DNA from: Oricola indica
Lineage (GTDB): Bacteria > Pseudomonadota > Alphaproteobacteria > Rhizobiales > Rhizobiaceae
Direction: 5' to 3'
Length of the DNA: 64,000 nucleotides
NCBI RefSeq assembly: GCF_019966595.1
Contig: NZ_JAINFJ010000002.1
Coordinates: 579,330-643,329 of the forward strand
Positions 54,032 through 63,801 of the stretch are shown here, one piece after another. Made by a program: the position numbers and the translations under genes. The notes below the pieces were generated by a model. The model made no database searches. It saw nothing but the letters and a program-made list of their open reading frames with translations, and was not told the origin of the DNA. How positions within the stretch are numbered: position 1 is the first letter of the stretch; every line of letters starts with the position of its first letter.

Positions 54032-55225
54032 ATGTGCCATCGCCTGATCGCCTTTGTCTGCATCGTGCTGCTTGCGGCCTTACCGGCCCGGGCCGATGTG
54101 AAGGACACGATCGCGAAACAGGCGCCGTCCGGACTGGTGCTCGTTCTCGACAAGGACGGCAACGAACTGATCGCGCAGAATACCGACGAGCCCTTCGTTC
54201 CCGCTTCGGTCACAAAAGTCGTCACCGCATGGCTAGCGCTGGAGGTGCTCGGCGCGGACTATCGTTTCGAAACCCGGTTCTACATGGACGACAAACGGGT
54301 GCTTTACGTACGCGGCGGCGGCGACCCATTCCTGGTGTCCGAGGAACTGGCGCTCATCGCGCCGGCGCTTCTCGCCGCGACCGGTTCCGAACCATTCAGC
54401 GCCGTGGTTCTCGATGGCAGCTACTACCCGACCGATCTCGTCATTCCGGGGATCGAGAACACCGGCGAATCCTATGACGCCCTGAATTCCGCGCTCGCGG
54501 TCAATTTCAACACGATCAATGCCGTGCGCGACGGCAAGACCGTGCGGTCGGCGGAGGAACAGACGCCGATCACCCCGCTGGCGATCAGCCAGTTTCTGGC
54601 GCGCGCGCCAAACGGCCGCAGCCGCATCAGCCTTGCTCAGGAAAACCCGGAGATCAGCGTCCGATATGCGGGCGAACTGCTGGCCGCCTTTATCGAGAAG
54701 GCCGGGGGCGCCGTCGATGGCGAGATATCGATCGGGGCGGTGCCGGCAGGCCTGGAGCCGATCCATGTTCACCGCCAGTCACGGCCGCTGTCGGAAATCC
54801 TGAAACTGATGCTGATCGGCTCGAACAACTATATCGCCAACCAGATATTCCTGGAGATCGGCGCCGATCTCCTTGGCGGGCCGGTCAGCCTCGACAAGTC
54901 GCTGCGCGTTTCTCGCGATATCCTCGCACGGCACGGCCTCGCCAATTCGATCCATCTGGAGGAAGGTTCGGGCATCAGTCGCGGCAATCATTTCACCGCG
55001 CGCGGTCTCGCGAAGCTGCTTGATCTCTTCGCGCCCCATGCCCGGCTGATGCGCAGCACCAAGGCGGGCTCCCGCTACAAGACAGGCACGTTTTCGGGCG
55101 TCCGGACGCTGGCCGGTTTCGCCAAAACGTCCAGTCACGGCGATGTGCGGTTCGTGATCTCGCTCAACAGCGGGCCCGGCAAACTGCGTTTCCATATTCT
55201 CCAGGCCATCGAGCAGGGCCTCTAG
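54032..55225 (+). CDS. D-alanyl-D-alanine carboxypeptidase/endopeptidase (PBP4, S13 family)
   Basis: 397 aa from the ATG at 54032. A signal peptide (about 1-21, ending PARAD) is followed by S13 motifs: SVTK (Ser57-Lys60 region), SNN (in LMLIGSNNYIANQIF) and KTG (YKTGTFSGVRTLAGF). It cleaves D-Ala from peptidoglycan stem peptides in the periplasm. It ends 29 bp before a terminator hairpin that mainly serves the minus-strand agl operon. Confidence 0.93.
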   Translation: MCHRLIAFVCIVLLAALPARADVKDTIAKQAPSGLVLVLDKDGNELIAQNTDEPFVPASVTKVVTAWLALEVLGADYRFETRFYMDDKRVLYVRGGGDPFLVSEELALIAPALLAATGSEPFSAVVLDGSYYPTDLVIPGIENTGESYDALNSALAVNFNTINAVRDGKTVRSAEEQTPITPLAISQFLARAPNGRSRISLAQENPEISVRYAGELLAAFIEKAGGAVDGEISIGAVPAGLEPIHVHRQSRPLSEILKLMLIGSNNYIANQIFLEIGADLLGGPVSLDKSLRVSRDILARHGLANSIHLEEGSGISRGNHFTARGLAKLLDLFAPHARLMRSTKAGSRYKTGTFSGVRTLAGFAKTSSHGDVRFVISLNSGPGKLRFHILQAIEQGL

Positions 55226-55254
55226 ACCCGGCGCTGCTCATCCCCTGCGGCATG

Positions 55255-55289
55255 AAAAAGGCCTCCTCCTGGCGCAAGGAGGAGGCCTT
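55255..55289 (-). terminator. Intrinsic terminator at the 3' end of the agl operon
   Basis: AAGGCCTCCTCC / GGAGGAGGCCTT with a 7-nt loop; the minus strand runs into TTTTT. It lies 21 bp after the aglK stop. The plus strand also has a usable hairpin for the PBP4 gene. Confidence 0.9.
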
Positions 55290-55310
55290 CGGGAGGATGG
55301 CTATCCGTGT

Positions 55311-56423
55311 TCAGGCCGCTTTCTGCTGCGCCCTCAGGATCGAGGCGCCGTCGGCGTCGAAGAGGTGCAGGACGTTCGAACCGGCCGAAAGGCTGATCGT
55401 ATCGCCGCGTTCGACCTGAACGTCGCCGGACAGTTTGGCGATGATCGCCTCCTCATGCCCGGGCATGCGGACGTAAAGCAGCGTGACCTCGCCGAGCGCC
55501 TCGACGATATCGATCTCGCCGGTGATGAGCGCGGACTCGCCCTCCGGCGTGATATACAGGTCCTCGGGCCGTACGCCGAGGCTGACCGACTTTCCGGTCA
55601 GACCCGCATCGGCGCCGAACGGAAGGGACGCCTTCCCGGCATGGGCCACATCCACCTCGATCGCGCTGTCGGAAACCGATGACACGGTGGCGGAGAGGAT
55701 GTTCATGGCCGGCGAGCCGATGAACTGGGCGACGAAGAGGTTGGCCGGGCGGTGGTAAAGCTCCATCGGCGCACCGACCTGCTCGATGTAACCGCCGCGC
55801 AGCACGACGATACGGTCGGCCAGCGTCATCGCCTCGACCTGGTCGTGGGTGACGTAGATCATGGTCGTGTCGGGCATCGACTCGTTGAGCTTGGCGATCT
55901 CGATACGGGTGGCGACGCGCAGTGCGGCGTCGAGGTTCGAGAGCGGCTCGTCGAACAGGAAGACCTTCGGATCGCGGCAGATCGAACGCCCGATGGCGAC
56001 GCGCTGGCGCTGTCCGCCGGAGAGCGCCTTGGGCAGGCGGTCGAGATACGGCGTCAACTGCAGGATATTGGCGGCGTTCTGGACGCGGCGATCGATCTCG
56101 TCCTTGGAGAACTTGGCGAGCCGCAGGCCGAAGGCCATGTTGTCGTAAACGGTCATGTGCGGATAGAGCGCGTAGGTCTGGAACACCATGGCGATGCCGC
56201 GCTGCGAAGGCGGCACGTCATTGACCACCATGCCGTCGATTTCCAGCGTGCCGCCGGTGATCTGTTCCAGCCCTGCGATGCAGCGCAGGAGCGTGGACTT
56301 GCCGCACCCGGACGGTCCGACGAAGACGATGAACTCGCCCTTCTCGATATGAAGGTTGATGCCGTGCAGCACCTTCACCTGGCCGTAGGCCTTGTCGAGA
56401 TTCGTCAGTTTCAGTTCTGCCAT
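55311..56423 (-). CDS. aglK: ABC transporter ATP-binding protein of the alpha-glucoside importer
   Basis: 370 aa. MalK/UgpC family: Walker A FVGPSGCGKSTLLRC (near 35-49), Q-loop FQTYALYPHMTVYDN, signature ALSGGQRQRVAIGR, Walker B VFLFDEPLSNLDA and H-loop YVTHDQVEA. The C-terminal regulatory OB domain (from about 235) is present. It powers uptake by the AglF/AglG channel. It is the last gene of aglE-aglF-aglG-aglA-aglK, 27 bp after aglA. Confidence 0.96.
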   Translation of the reverse strand: MAELKLTNLDKAYGQVKVLHGINLHIEKGEFIVFVGPSGCGKSTLLRCIAGLEQITGGTLEIDGMVVNDVPPSQRGIAMVFQTYALYPHMTVYDNMAFGLRLAKFSKDEIDRRVQNAANILQLTPYLDRLPKALSGGQRQRVAIGRSICRDPKVFLFDEPLSNLDAALRVATRIEIAKLNESMPDTTMIYVTHDQVEAMTLADRIVVLRGGYIEQVGAPMELYHRPANLFVAQFIGSPAMNILSATVSSVSDSAIEVDVAHAGKASLPFGADAGLTGKSVSLGVRPEDLYITPEGESALITGEIDIVEALGEVTLLYVRMPGHEEAIIAKLSGDVQVERGDTISLSAGSNVLHLFDADGASILRAQQKAA

Positions 56424-56450
56424 GGTCTTTCCTCCCTCACCTGCCGCGCG

Positions 56451-58121
56451 TCATGATTTCACGCGACCGACAAATCCGCCAAGTGCTTTCAATCTAACCA
56501 CGCCGTCGTCCCCGACCTCGCCATCCAGGGGCGAATTGAGACGCACAAGGCCGAGCCCCGTCTCGAACTCCGCCGGTCCATGGTTGAGGTTGAACGCGCA
56601 CAGTATCTTCGTTTCGCCGTCGTCGCGGATATAGGCAACGACATCATCAGGCGTATCTATGAATGTAAGCGTTCCCTTGACGAGCGCCTGATTGCTGCGG
56701 CGAAACTCGAGGAAGTCGCGATAGAACGCGTAGATGCTGCCGGAGCGGCCCTGCTGCGTATCGACGGCCATGGCGCGGTGGATGTCCGGCACGGGCAGCC
56801 AGGGCTTGCCCGTGGTGAAACCGCCATTCGGCAGGTTCGACGACCAGACCATCGGCGTGCGCGCACCGTCGCGGCCCTTGAATTTCGGCCAGAAGCGAAT
56901 GCCGTATGGATCCTGCAGATCCTCATAGGAAATGTCGGCCTCGGGCAGACCGAGCTCCTCGCCCTGGTAGATGCTGACCGAACCGCGCAGGGTGAACAGA
57001 ATGCCGGCGACGACACGGAGATAACGCTCCGGATCGCGCTCAAAGGCGCCCCAGCGCGAGGCGTGCCGCACGACGTCATGGTTGGAAAACGCCCAGCAGG
57101 ACCACCCGTCCGGCGCGCCCCTCTCGAATTTCTCGACAACCTCGCGCACCTTTTCCGCCGTCAGCGGATCGGGGGCGAGAAAATCGAAGGCGTAGCACAT
57201 GTGGATGCGGTCATTGCCCGCCGTGTATTCGGCGAGAATCTCCATGTCCCGCTGGCTGTCGCCGACCTCGCCGACAGCGGCCGCGGCCGGGAACTCGTCG
57301 AGCACGGCCCGGAACCGTTTCAGGAAATCGACATTCTCCGGCTGGCTCTTGTCGAAGAGATGATCCTGATAATTGTAGGGATTGACCGCAGGCGCCGTCT
57401 TGGCGTTGCGCTGGTCGGGCGGCAGCGGCGGATTGTCCTTCAGCGACTGCGAATGGAAGTAGAAATTGATCGTGTCGAGGCGGAAGCCGTCGACGCCGAG
57501 TTCCAGCCAGAAATGCACCATGTCGAGCAGCTCGTTCTGGACATCCGGATTGTGGAAGTTCAGGTCCGGCTGGCTCGTCAGGAAATTGTGCATGTAATAC
57601 TGGAGTCGGTTCGAATCCCACTCCCATGCCGAGCCGCCGAAGATCGACAGCCAGTTGTTGGGCGGCGATCCGTCCGGCTTCGCGTCGGCCCAGACATACC
57701 AGTCGGCCTTGTGATTGTCGCGGTTGGAGCGGCTTTCGGCGAACCAGGGATGCTGGTCGGACGTATGCGACATGACGAGGTCGATCATGACCTTCAAACC
57801 GAGGTGATGAGCGTCGTCGACGAGAACGCGGAAGTCCTCCAGGCTGCCGAACATCGGATCGACACCGCGATAGTCGGTCACGTCGTAGCCGAAATCCTTC
57901 ATCGGCGACGGGAAGAAAGGCGAAATCCAGATCGCATCCGCACCGAGATTGGCGATGTAGTGCAGGCGCTGCCGGATACCCGCCAGGTCGCCGATGCCAT
58001 CACCGTTGGAGTCCTGGTAGGAGCGCGGATAGATCTGGTAGATCACCGCGCCCCGCCACCAGTCCGGATCGGGCTGGAGGTGCTGTTCGGTTAGCTGCGC
58101 CGCGGAAGCAAACACACTCAT
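56451..58121 (-). CDS. aglA: Alpha-glucosidase (GH13)
   Basis: 556 aa, no signal peptide, so cytoplasmic. GH13 regions: DFGYDVTDY and VMIDLVMSHTSDQHPWF (region I), DGFRLDTINFYFHS (region II, nucleophile Asp), AVGEVGDSQRD (region III, acid Glu) and FSNHDVVRHASRW (region IV). It hydrolyses alpha-glucosides such as sucrose, trehalulose or maltose after import. The position inside the ABC transporter operon fits the rhizobial agl system. Confidence 0.95.
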   Translation of the reverse strand: MSVFASAAQLTEQHLQPDPDWWRGAVIYQIYPRSYQDSNGDGIGDLAGIRQRLHYIANLGADAIWISPFFPSPMKDFGYDVTDYRGVDPMFGSLEDFRVLVDDAHHLGLKVMIDLVMSHTSDQHPWFAESRSNRDNHKADWYVWADAKPDGSPPNNWLSIFGGSAWEWDSNRLQYYMHNFLTSQPDLNFHNPDVQNELLDMVHFWLELGVDGFRLDTINFYFHSQSLKDNPPLPPDQRNAKTAPAVNPYNYQDHLFDKSQPENVDFLKRFRAVLDEFPAAAAVGEVGDSQRDMEILAEYTAGNDRIHMCYAFDFLAPDPLTAEKVREVVEKFERGAPDGWSCWAFSNHDVVRHASRWGAFERDPERYLRVVAGILFTLRGSVSIYQGEELGLPEADISYEDLQDPYGIRFWPKFKGRDGARTPMVWSSNLPNGGFTTGKPWLPVPDIHRAMAVDTQQGRSGSIYAFYRDFLEFRRSNQALVKGTLTFIDTPDDVVAYIRDDGETKILCAFNLNHGPAEFETGLGLVRLNSPLDGEVGDDGVVRLKALGGFVGRVKS

Positions 58122-58135
58122 GGACGAAAAGACCC

Positions 58136-59293
58136 TTACTTGACGGAGCCGGCCAGCAAGCCGCGCACCAGATAGCGTTGCATTGCAAAGAAGACGACCA
58201 GAGGCACCGCGATCGACACGAAGGCCGCCGTCGCCAGGATTTCCCAGTTACCGCCGCGTGTGCCCAGCAACTCGACGATCTGGTTGGTCATCACGGTCGT
58301 CTCGCCGGTCGCGTCGATCAGGAAGACCTTGGCCACCAGCAGGTCGTTCCAGGTCCACAGGAACTGGAAGATCGCGAAGGATGCCAGCGCCGGGAAGGAC
58401 AGCGGCAGGACGATGCGCGTGAAGATCTGGAAGTCCGTCGCGCCATCGACCTTGGCGTTCTCGATGATATCGCGCGGCAGGCCGACCATGTAGTTGCGCA
58501 GCAGGTAGACCGCGAGCGGCAGGCCGAACCCGGTATGGGCGAGCCAGACACCGAGATACCCCTTGCCAATGCCGATCCCCAGATGCAGCCGCAACAACGG
58601 AATGAGCGCGAGTTGCAGCGGGACGACGAGCAGTGCGACGACTGCCGCGATCAGGATCGCGCGGCCCGGAAACCGCATCCAGGCCAGCGCATAGGCGGCA
58701 AAGGCCGCGATGACGATCGGAATGACTGTGGCCGGGATCGTCACCGTCAGCGTGTTGAAGAACGCCTTGGCCATGTTGTCGCGCGCCGTGCCGCTGAACA
58801 GGACTGTCTCATAGTTGTCGAGCGTGAATTTGGGCGGAGAGACCGCCGTCACGAAAACACGCTCGCCGCGGCTTCCGGACAGTTCAACATCGTTTTCGAG
58901 CCGATAATCGCCATTGGCCTGGACGGTCAGGCGGCCGTCATCGCCCATGTCGGCGGTCTCGCCCGGCACATAGTCGGCGATGGCCCGCGAGGAAACGCCC
59001 CACACGGAAATCTCGGATTCGAGGCTCTCGTTATTGTCGGCGAAGATATTCCCCTCGACAACGAAAAGGTCGCCATCCTGCTTCTGCGTGTCCGGCGCCG
59101 CCGTGCGCAGAACGAGGTTCTGCTCCTGCGGGAACATCGCCTTCCACCAGCCGCTCGACGAAATCTGGTCGGTGGTGCGGAAGGACGACACGAAGAGCCC
59201 GACGGTCGGGAAAAGCCACAAGAGGACGAGCGCCAGGACGGAGATATGAACCGCCCAGGTCAGTCCGGATTTGGTACCTGCGATCGATGACAT
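58136..59293 (-). CDS. aglG: Alpha-glucoside ABC transporter permease 2
   Basis: 385 aa from the ATG at 59293. Six membrane helices with a large periplasmic insert between the first two (about 40-170, including NLVLRTAAPDTQKQDGDLFV), as in AglG/MalG-type proteins. The EAA loop is VGLPRDIIENAKVDGATDFQ. It forms the channel with AglF. It lies 14 bp after aglA on the operon and 13 bp from aglF. Confidence 0.95.
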   Translation of the reverse strand: MSSIAGTKSGLTWAVHISVLALVLLWLFPTVGLFVSSFRTTDQISSSGWWKAMFPQEQNLVLRTAAPDTQKQDGDLFVVEGNIFADNNESLESEISVWGVSSRAIADYVPGETADMGDDGRLTVQANGDYRLENDVELSGSRGERVFVTAVSPPKFTLDNYETVLFSGTARDNMAKAFFNTLTVTIPATVIPIVIAAFAAYALAWMRFPGRAILIAAVVALLVVPLQLALIPLLRLHLGIGIGKGYLGVWLAHTGFGLPLAVYLLRNYMVGLPRDIIENAKVDGATDFQIFTRIVLPLSFPALASFAIFQFLWTWNDLLVAKVFLIDATGETTVMTNQIVELLGTRGGNWEILATAAFVSIAVPLVVFFAMQRYLVRGLLAGSVK

Positions 59294-59306
59294 GGTTCCG
59301 GCCTCC

Positions 59307-60548
59307 TCAGCGCATTTCCTTGCGCGCGTTGTAGACGTTCCAGACGAGGATCGGCGTAACGAGCAGCATGATGACGATGGCACTGGCCGAACCGACGCCC
59401 CAGTCATTGGCGCGGAACAGCTTGTCGTACATGTAGTTGGCGAGGACCTGGGTCTCCCATTGACCGTTGGTCATCGCGAAGACGATGTCGAAGATCTTGA
59501 GGACGACCAGGGTGATCGTCGTCCAGACGACCACGATCGTACCCATGATCTGGGGCACCTTGATCTTGAAGAAGATGTCGAACGGATTGGCGCCGTCGAT
59601 CACCGCGGCCTCGATCGTCTCCTCGGGAATGCCGCGCAAAGCGGCCGACAGGATGACCATCGCGAAACCGGTCTGGATCCAGATCAGCACCACCATCAGG
59701 AAGAAATTGTTCCAGTACGGAATCGTCAGCCAGGTCTGCGGATCGCCATAGGGAAGCGTTGCGGTGAAGAGATGAAACACCGAGCGCAGCGACAGGAAAA
59801 CGAGCCACGCGCCACCGAGCCCGACCGCGACACGCAGCGGCGCGGCCCACCAGGATCCGCCGCCGCGCGATGCCTCGCTCGAAATCAGCGGGCGCACAAT
59901 GAGATAGACGCCGTAGAGCACAAAGGCCGCGAAGCCGAGAAGAATGGCCGCCGGAAGCAGGCGCAGGAACAGCGTCGAGAAGACGCCGCCATCAAAGGAC
60001 ATCCACAATGCGTTGAGGACGCCGATCTGGTCTTCGCCGGCGGGGCGCGTGTCGTAGACGAGCTTGAAGATCACCGAGGCGCCGACAAACGAGATCGCCA
60101 TCGGCATGAAGATCAGGGACTTTGCGATATTGCCCCACTTGATCCGGTCGGTGAGCTGCGCGGACAGCAGGCCGAAGGCTGTCGCAGCTGCCGGCACCAC
60201 GATCAGCCAGAGCATGTTGTTGCGCATGGCTTCCCAGAATTTCGGCTCCTGGGCCATCTGCTTGTAATTGGCCAGCCCGACGAAAGCGCCGCCGGCATCG
60301 CGATCGGTCAGCGACAGACGCAGCGTTTCCAGAACGGGATAGGCAAGATAGAGACCGAGCGCGAAGATCGCGGGAAAAAGAAACAGCCAGGGCCGGACCA
60401 TGTTGGCCCGATTGATGTTGCGACCGGCCTGCGGCCCCGAGGCGGGGAAGAGAACCTTGTCGACAAAGACATTGGACAGATAGAAATATCCGATACATCC
60501 GCCGACACCGACGACGATCGTGATCAATCCCTGCAGGGCTGGATGCAT
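59307..60548 (-). CDS. aglF: Alpha-glucoside ABC transporter permease 1
   Basis: 413 aa with about eight helices. The EAA loop is RGIPEETIEAAVIDGANPFD; further features are PWLFLFPAIFALGLYLAYPV and LVTPILVWNVYNARKEMR at the end. AglF/MalF-type inner-membrane half of the importer. It follows aglE with a 74-bp gap, where a weak stem may adjust relative expression. Confidence 0.95.
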   Translation of the reverse strand: MHPALQGLITIVVGVGGCIGYFYLSNVFVDKVLFPASGPQAGRNINRANMVRPWLFLFPAIFALGLYLAYPVLETLRLSLTDRDAGGAFVGLANYKQMAQEPKFWEAMRNNMLWLIVVPAAATAFGLLSAQLTDRIKWGNIAKSLIFMPMAISFVGASVIFKLVYDTRPAGEDQIGVLNALWMSFDGGVFSTLFLRLLPAAILLGFAAFVLYGVYLIVRPLISSEASRGGGSWWAAPLRVAVGLGGAWLVFLSLRSVFHLFTATLPYGDPQTWLTIPYWNNFFLMVVLIWIQTGFAMVILSAALRGIPEETIEAAVIDGANPFDIFFKIKVPQIMGTIVVVWTTITLVVLKIFDIVFAMTNGQWETQVLANYMYDKLFRANDWGVGSASAIVIMLLVTPILVWNVYNARKEMR

Positions 60549-60622
60549 GGTTTCCTCCCCAAACCGCGCGGCCTAAGGTCGCCGCCCGGGGCAGAATAGC
60601 CCCGGACGACCGTTTTTACACG

Positions 60623-61975
60623 TTACTTCGCGGCGTCCCAGGAAGCCTGGATTTCCGACGCGACATCCTCGGCGGAGTCACCGCCGACATAGTCGACCAT
60701 GCCGGTCCAGAAGGATCCCTGGCCAACAGCCGCAGGCATCAGGTCGGACCCGTCGAAGCGGAACGTGTCCGCGCCGAGCAGGATGCCGCCGAGGCCTTTC
60801 TGGGTCTCGTCGATATAGACATCCAGATTGACGCCCTTGTGCGGCGTGAGGAAGCCGGCCTGCGCCATCATGATCTCATGCGCGATCGGCGTTTTCAGGA
60901 ATTCCAGGAACGCGCGCGTTCCCGGGCTGTCGCTGGTGACAGCCAGAAGCGTACCCGCGCCGAGAACCGGATTGCCGAGATCCTTTTCCGCATAGGAGGG
61001 GAAATAGAAGAAGTCGGCGTCCTCGCCCACGACCGTGCCTTCCGGGAAGTAGGCCGGAATGAACGAAGCCTGGCGGTGCAGGTAGCACTGCGGCGGCGAA
61101 TCGAACAGGCCCTTCGGCGAATCGCGGAAGTCGGTCGAGGCGACGGTGTCGGTGCCGCCCGCGACGAAATCGTCATTGCGCGCGAACCAGCCGAACTCTT
61201 CGATCGCAGCGACGACGCGCTCGTCGGTGAACGGGATTTCGTTGGTAACCCACTGGTCGTAGATATCCGGAGTCTGCGTGCGCAGCATCAGGTCCTCGAC
61301 CCAGTCGGTCGCCGGCCAACCGGTCGCCGCACCCGAACCCAGACCGATGCACCACGGGGTTTCGCCGTCGGCCACGATCTGTTCGGTCAGCGCCTTGAGA
61401 TCTTCCATGGTCTCCGGCACTTCGTAGCCGGCATCCTCGAAGTTCTCGGGGACGTACCAGACGAGCGACTTCACGTTGACGTTGAAGAAGAAGCCATAGA
61501 ACTTGTCGTCGCCGTTCTCGTCGGCATAGGTGCCAAGATCCACCCAGGACTGGCCGGCCGCATAGTTTTCGGTGACCCAGTTCGCCATGTCTTCGCCCAG
61601 CGGAGACAGGAAGCCACGGCCTGCGAGGCCGGCAGCAAGGCCCGGCTGCGGGAAGGCTGTGATGTTGGGCGCAGAACCGGCTTCGGCATCGATCATGATC
61701 TGCTGCTCGAGGCTGTCAGAGCCCGTGTAGCGAACATCGGCGCCGGTCGCTTCGTTGAAATAGGCGATCAGATTCTCGATCGAGGTGGCCTCGCCCGCAA
61801 GCCACGGTCCGAAGAACGTTACCTGCTCGCCGGCCAGGTCGTTGGCGGCAGCGAATTCCTCATAGCTGGCCCAGTTGAAATCCCCTTCGCCGATTGGGAA
61901 CTTCAGATCTTGCGCCTGCGCGGAAACCGCCGACAGAACGAAGGCGGCAACACCCGCCATCAGTGTCTTTTTCAT
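60623..61975 (-). CDS. aglE: Alpha-glucoside-binding periplasmic protein
   Basis: 450 aa from the ATG at 61975. A signal peptide (about 1-22, MKKTLMAGVAAFVLSAV, ending AQAQD) is followed by a type-1 extracellular solute-binding domain with EQVTFFGPWLAGEATSIENL and CIGLGSGAATGWPATDWVED. It delivers alpha-glucosides to AglF/AglG. It is the first gene of the operon and is preceded by a LacI-type operator. Its Cys residues (near 199 and 303 of the protein) are unusual for this family but not obviously functional. Confidence 0.95.
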   Translation of the reverse strand: MKKTLMAGVAAFVLSAVSAQAQDLKFPIGEGDFNWASYEEFAAANDLAGEQVTFFGPWLAGEATSIENLIAYFNEATGADVRYTGSDSLEQQIMIDAEAGSAPNITAFPQPGLAAGLAGRGFLSPLGEDMANWVTENYAAGQSWVDLGTYADENGDDKFYGFFFNVNVKSLVWYVPENFEDAGYEVPETMEDLKALTEQIVADGETPWCIGLGSGAATGWPATDWVEDLMLRTQTPDIYDQWVTNEIPFTDERVVAAIEEFGWFARNDDFVAGGTDTVASTDFRDSPKGLFDSPPQCYLHRQASFIPAYFPEGTVVGEDADFFYFPSYAEKDLGNPVLGAGTLLAVTSDSPGTRAFLEFLKTPIAHEIMMAQAGFLTPHKGVNLDVYIDETQKGLGGILLGADTFRFDGSDLMPAAVGQGSFWTGMVDYVGGDSAEDVASEIQASWDAAK

Positions 61976-62046
61976 GAATAATCCTCCCAGGATCGTTTTG
62001 AAAAGAGCCAGAAGACTCATAGAGCATTCACTCGCTCAAAGCCAAT

Positions 62047-62058
62047 CAAAGCGCTTTG
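62047..62058. promoter_or_regulatory. LacI-type operator of the agl operon
   Basis: The perfect 12-bp palindrome CAAAGCGCTTTG is centred on the CG step typical of LacI/PurR-family sites and lies 71 bp before aglE. It sits within a longer imperfect symmetry (about 62038-62072). Confidence 0.75.
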
Positions 62059-62224
62059 GCTTCGCTGAGATTTGGCGCTGAGCCGCTCAGAGTCAAGAGA
62101 AATATTCGCGACAGCGCCTTGTCGACCGTCAATGACGCAACGTCGCCGAACAAAAATCTCGTCACCTGATACGAATCCGGGCCATGTGGAAAAAACTGGC
62201 CATCGCAAACTGAATTGTGCACTA

Positions 62225-62240
62225 TTCAAAGCCCTTTGAA
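62225..62240. promoter_or_regulatory. Second LacI-type operator, upstream of aglR
   Basis: TTCAAAG-CC-CTTTGAA, a 16-bp inverted repeat with the same CAAAG/CTTTG half-sites as the 62047 site, 23 bp before aglR. It suggests autoregulation and possibly looping over 180 bp. Confidence 0.7.
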
Positions 62241-62263
62241 TGCCTTTTGGGAGGAGGCATCCA

Positions 62264-63295
62264 ATGAATTTGAAAGAATTATCGGAACAGCTCGGCCTGT
62301 CCCAGACCACCGTCAGCCGTGCGCTGAACGGCTATCCGGAGGTCAGCGAGGAGACGCGGCGGCGCGTCGAAGCCTTCGCGCGCAAGATGAATTACCAGCC
62401 CAATTCCAATGCGCGGCGGCTGGCAACGGGAAAATCCTACACGATCGGCCACGTGGTGCCCTTGTCGGACCACGACATGATCAACCCGCACTTCTCGGAC
62501 TTCATCGCCGGCGCGGGCGAGATCTACAACCGTCGCGGCTACGACATGCTGATCTCGGTGGTGAACGCCGACACCGAGAAATCGGTCTATGAGAGCCTTT
62601 CGCGCAACCGGCGCGTAGACGGGGTGATCGTGCACGGCCCGCGCGTCAAGGACGACCGGCTGACGATCCTGCGCAAGCTCAAGCTCCCATTCGTGGTGCA
62701 TGGCCGCACCAGCGACCCGGAAGACAGTTTTTCCTGGGTCGACGTCAACAACAGGCGGGCCTATCACAAGGCCGCGACATACCTGCTCGAAGCGGGCCAC
62801 CGGCGCATCGGCCTGATCAATGGCTGGGAATACATGACCTTCGCCCTGAAGCGCCGCGAGGGGCTCGAGACGGCTCTGCGCCAGAACGGCATCGAGCCCG
62901 ATCCGGAAATCATGGTGTCCTCGGAAATGATCGAACCGAACGGCCACGGCGCGATGAAGGCGTTTCTCGCGCATCGCGACCCGCCGACAGCCGTACTTTG
63001 CTCCAGCATGCTGACGGCGATGGGCGCGAGCAGGGCAGTACATGAAAGCGGAATGGAACTGGGGCGCGACATTTCCCTGATCGGTTATGACGACTGCCTT
63101 TCCTTCCTGCCGGCCGCTGGCGAATATCCCTCGATGACCGTGATGCAATCGAGCATCCGGCTCGCCGGCAAGCATTGCGCCGACATGCTCATCGACCTGA
63201 TCGACGGAAATGCCGGCCATCGGAACCTTCTTCTCGAGGCCGAGTTCGTCATCGGCGCATCCACCGGACCGGCGCCGGTGATGGCGACAACCTGA
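62264..63295 (+). CDS. aglR: LacI-family regulator of alpha-glucoside use
   Basis: 343 aa from the ATG at 62264 (GGGAGGAGGC leader). An N-terminal LacI helix-turn-helix and hinge (LKELSEQLGLSQTTVSRALN, then GYPEVSEETRRRVEAFARKM) are followed by a periplasmic-binding-like effector domain (SFSWVDVNNRRAYHKAATYL, GYDDCLSFLPAAGEYPSMTV). It is divergent from aglE and very probably represses the operon until an alpha-glucoside is bound. Confidence 0.95.
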   Translation: MNLKELSEQLGLSQTTVSRALNGYPEVSEETRRRVEAFARKMNYQPNSNARRLATGKSYTIGHVVPLSDHDMINPHFSDFIAGAGEIYNRRGYDMLISVVNADTEKSVYESLSRNRRVDGVIVHGPRVKDDRLTILRKLKLPFVVHGRTSDPEDSFSWVDVNNRRAYHKAATYLLEAGHRRIGLINGWEYMTFALKRREGLETALRQNGIEPDPEIMVSSEMIEPNGHGAMKAFLAHRDPPTAVLCSSMLTAMGASRAVHESGMELGRDISLIGYDDCLSFLPAAGEYPSMTVMQSSIRLAGKHCADMLIDLIDGNAGHRNLLLEAEFVIGASTGPAPVMATT

Positions 63296-63417
63296 CGCGC
63301 CCGCCGGCGTTTTCGGTCCCGTCTGTGCATTTGCGCACAGACTGCAAATCCGATTAAGAATGGATTGGAACGCGGGGTTTTTGAAGAGGTTGCCGCGCGA
63401 AGGGATTTCCAGGCCGC

Positions 63418-63801
63418 ATGCCGCTTACATTTCTGATGTTTTCAGCCTTGCTGTTAAAGCATTACCTCGCGGACTTCGTGATGCAGCCGCAATGGATGCT
63501 GAAGGCAAAGGGCCGGCTCGACGCGCCGGGAGGATACGCGCATGCCGCCGTCCATGGCGTAGGCAGCGGGATCGTTCTCCTGGCATGCGGCGTCGGCATC
63601 GGCATCACCGCCATCATCATGGCGGCGGAGTTCGTGGTCCATTTCGCCATTGACTACGGCAAGGACCGGATATCGGCGCGCGCCGATGTGGAACGCAATC
63701 CGCGCCGCTACTGGCAATTGCACGGGCTCGACCAGCTCGCACACCAGATCACCTATGTCGTCATCGCCTGGTTTGCGATGGCGTCGCTCGGAATGGCCTA
63801 A
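63418..63801 (+). CDS. DUF3307 membrane protein
   Basis: 127 aa with about four hydrophobic segments. DUF3307 features: LLKHYLADFVMQPQWMLKAK near the start, AHAAVHGVGSGIVL, and FVVHFAIDYGKDRISAR with its conserved His and Asp, then LHGLDQLAHQITYVV. The function is unknown. Its stop overlaps that of the convergent partial gene. Confidence 0.87.
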   Translation: MPLTFLMFSALLLKHYLADFVMQPQWMLKAKGRLDAPGGYAHAAVHGVGSGIVLLACGVGIGITAIIMAAEFVVHFAIDYGKDRISARADVERNPRRYWQLHGLDQLAHQITYVVIAWFAMASLGMA

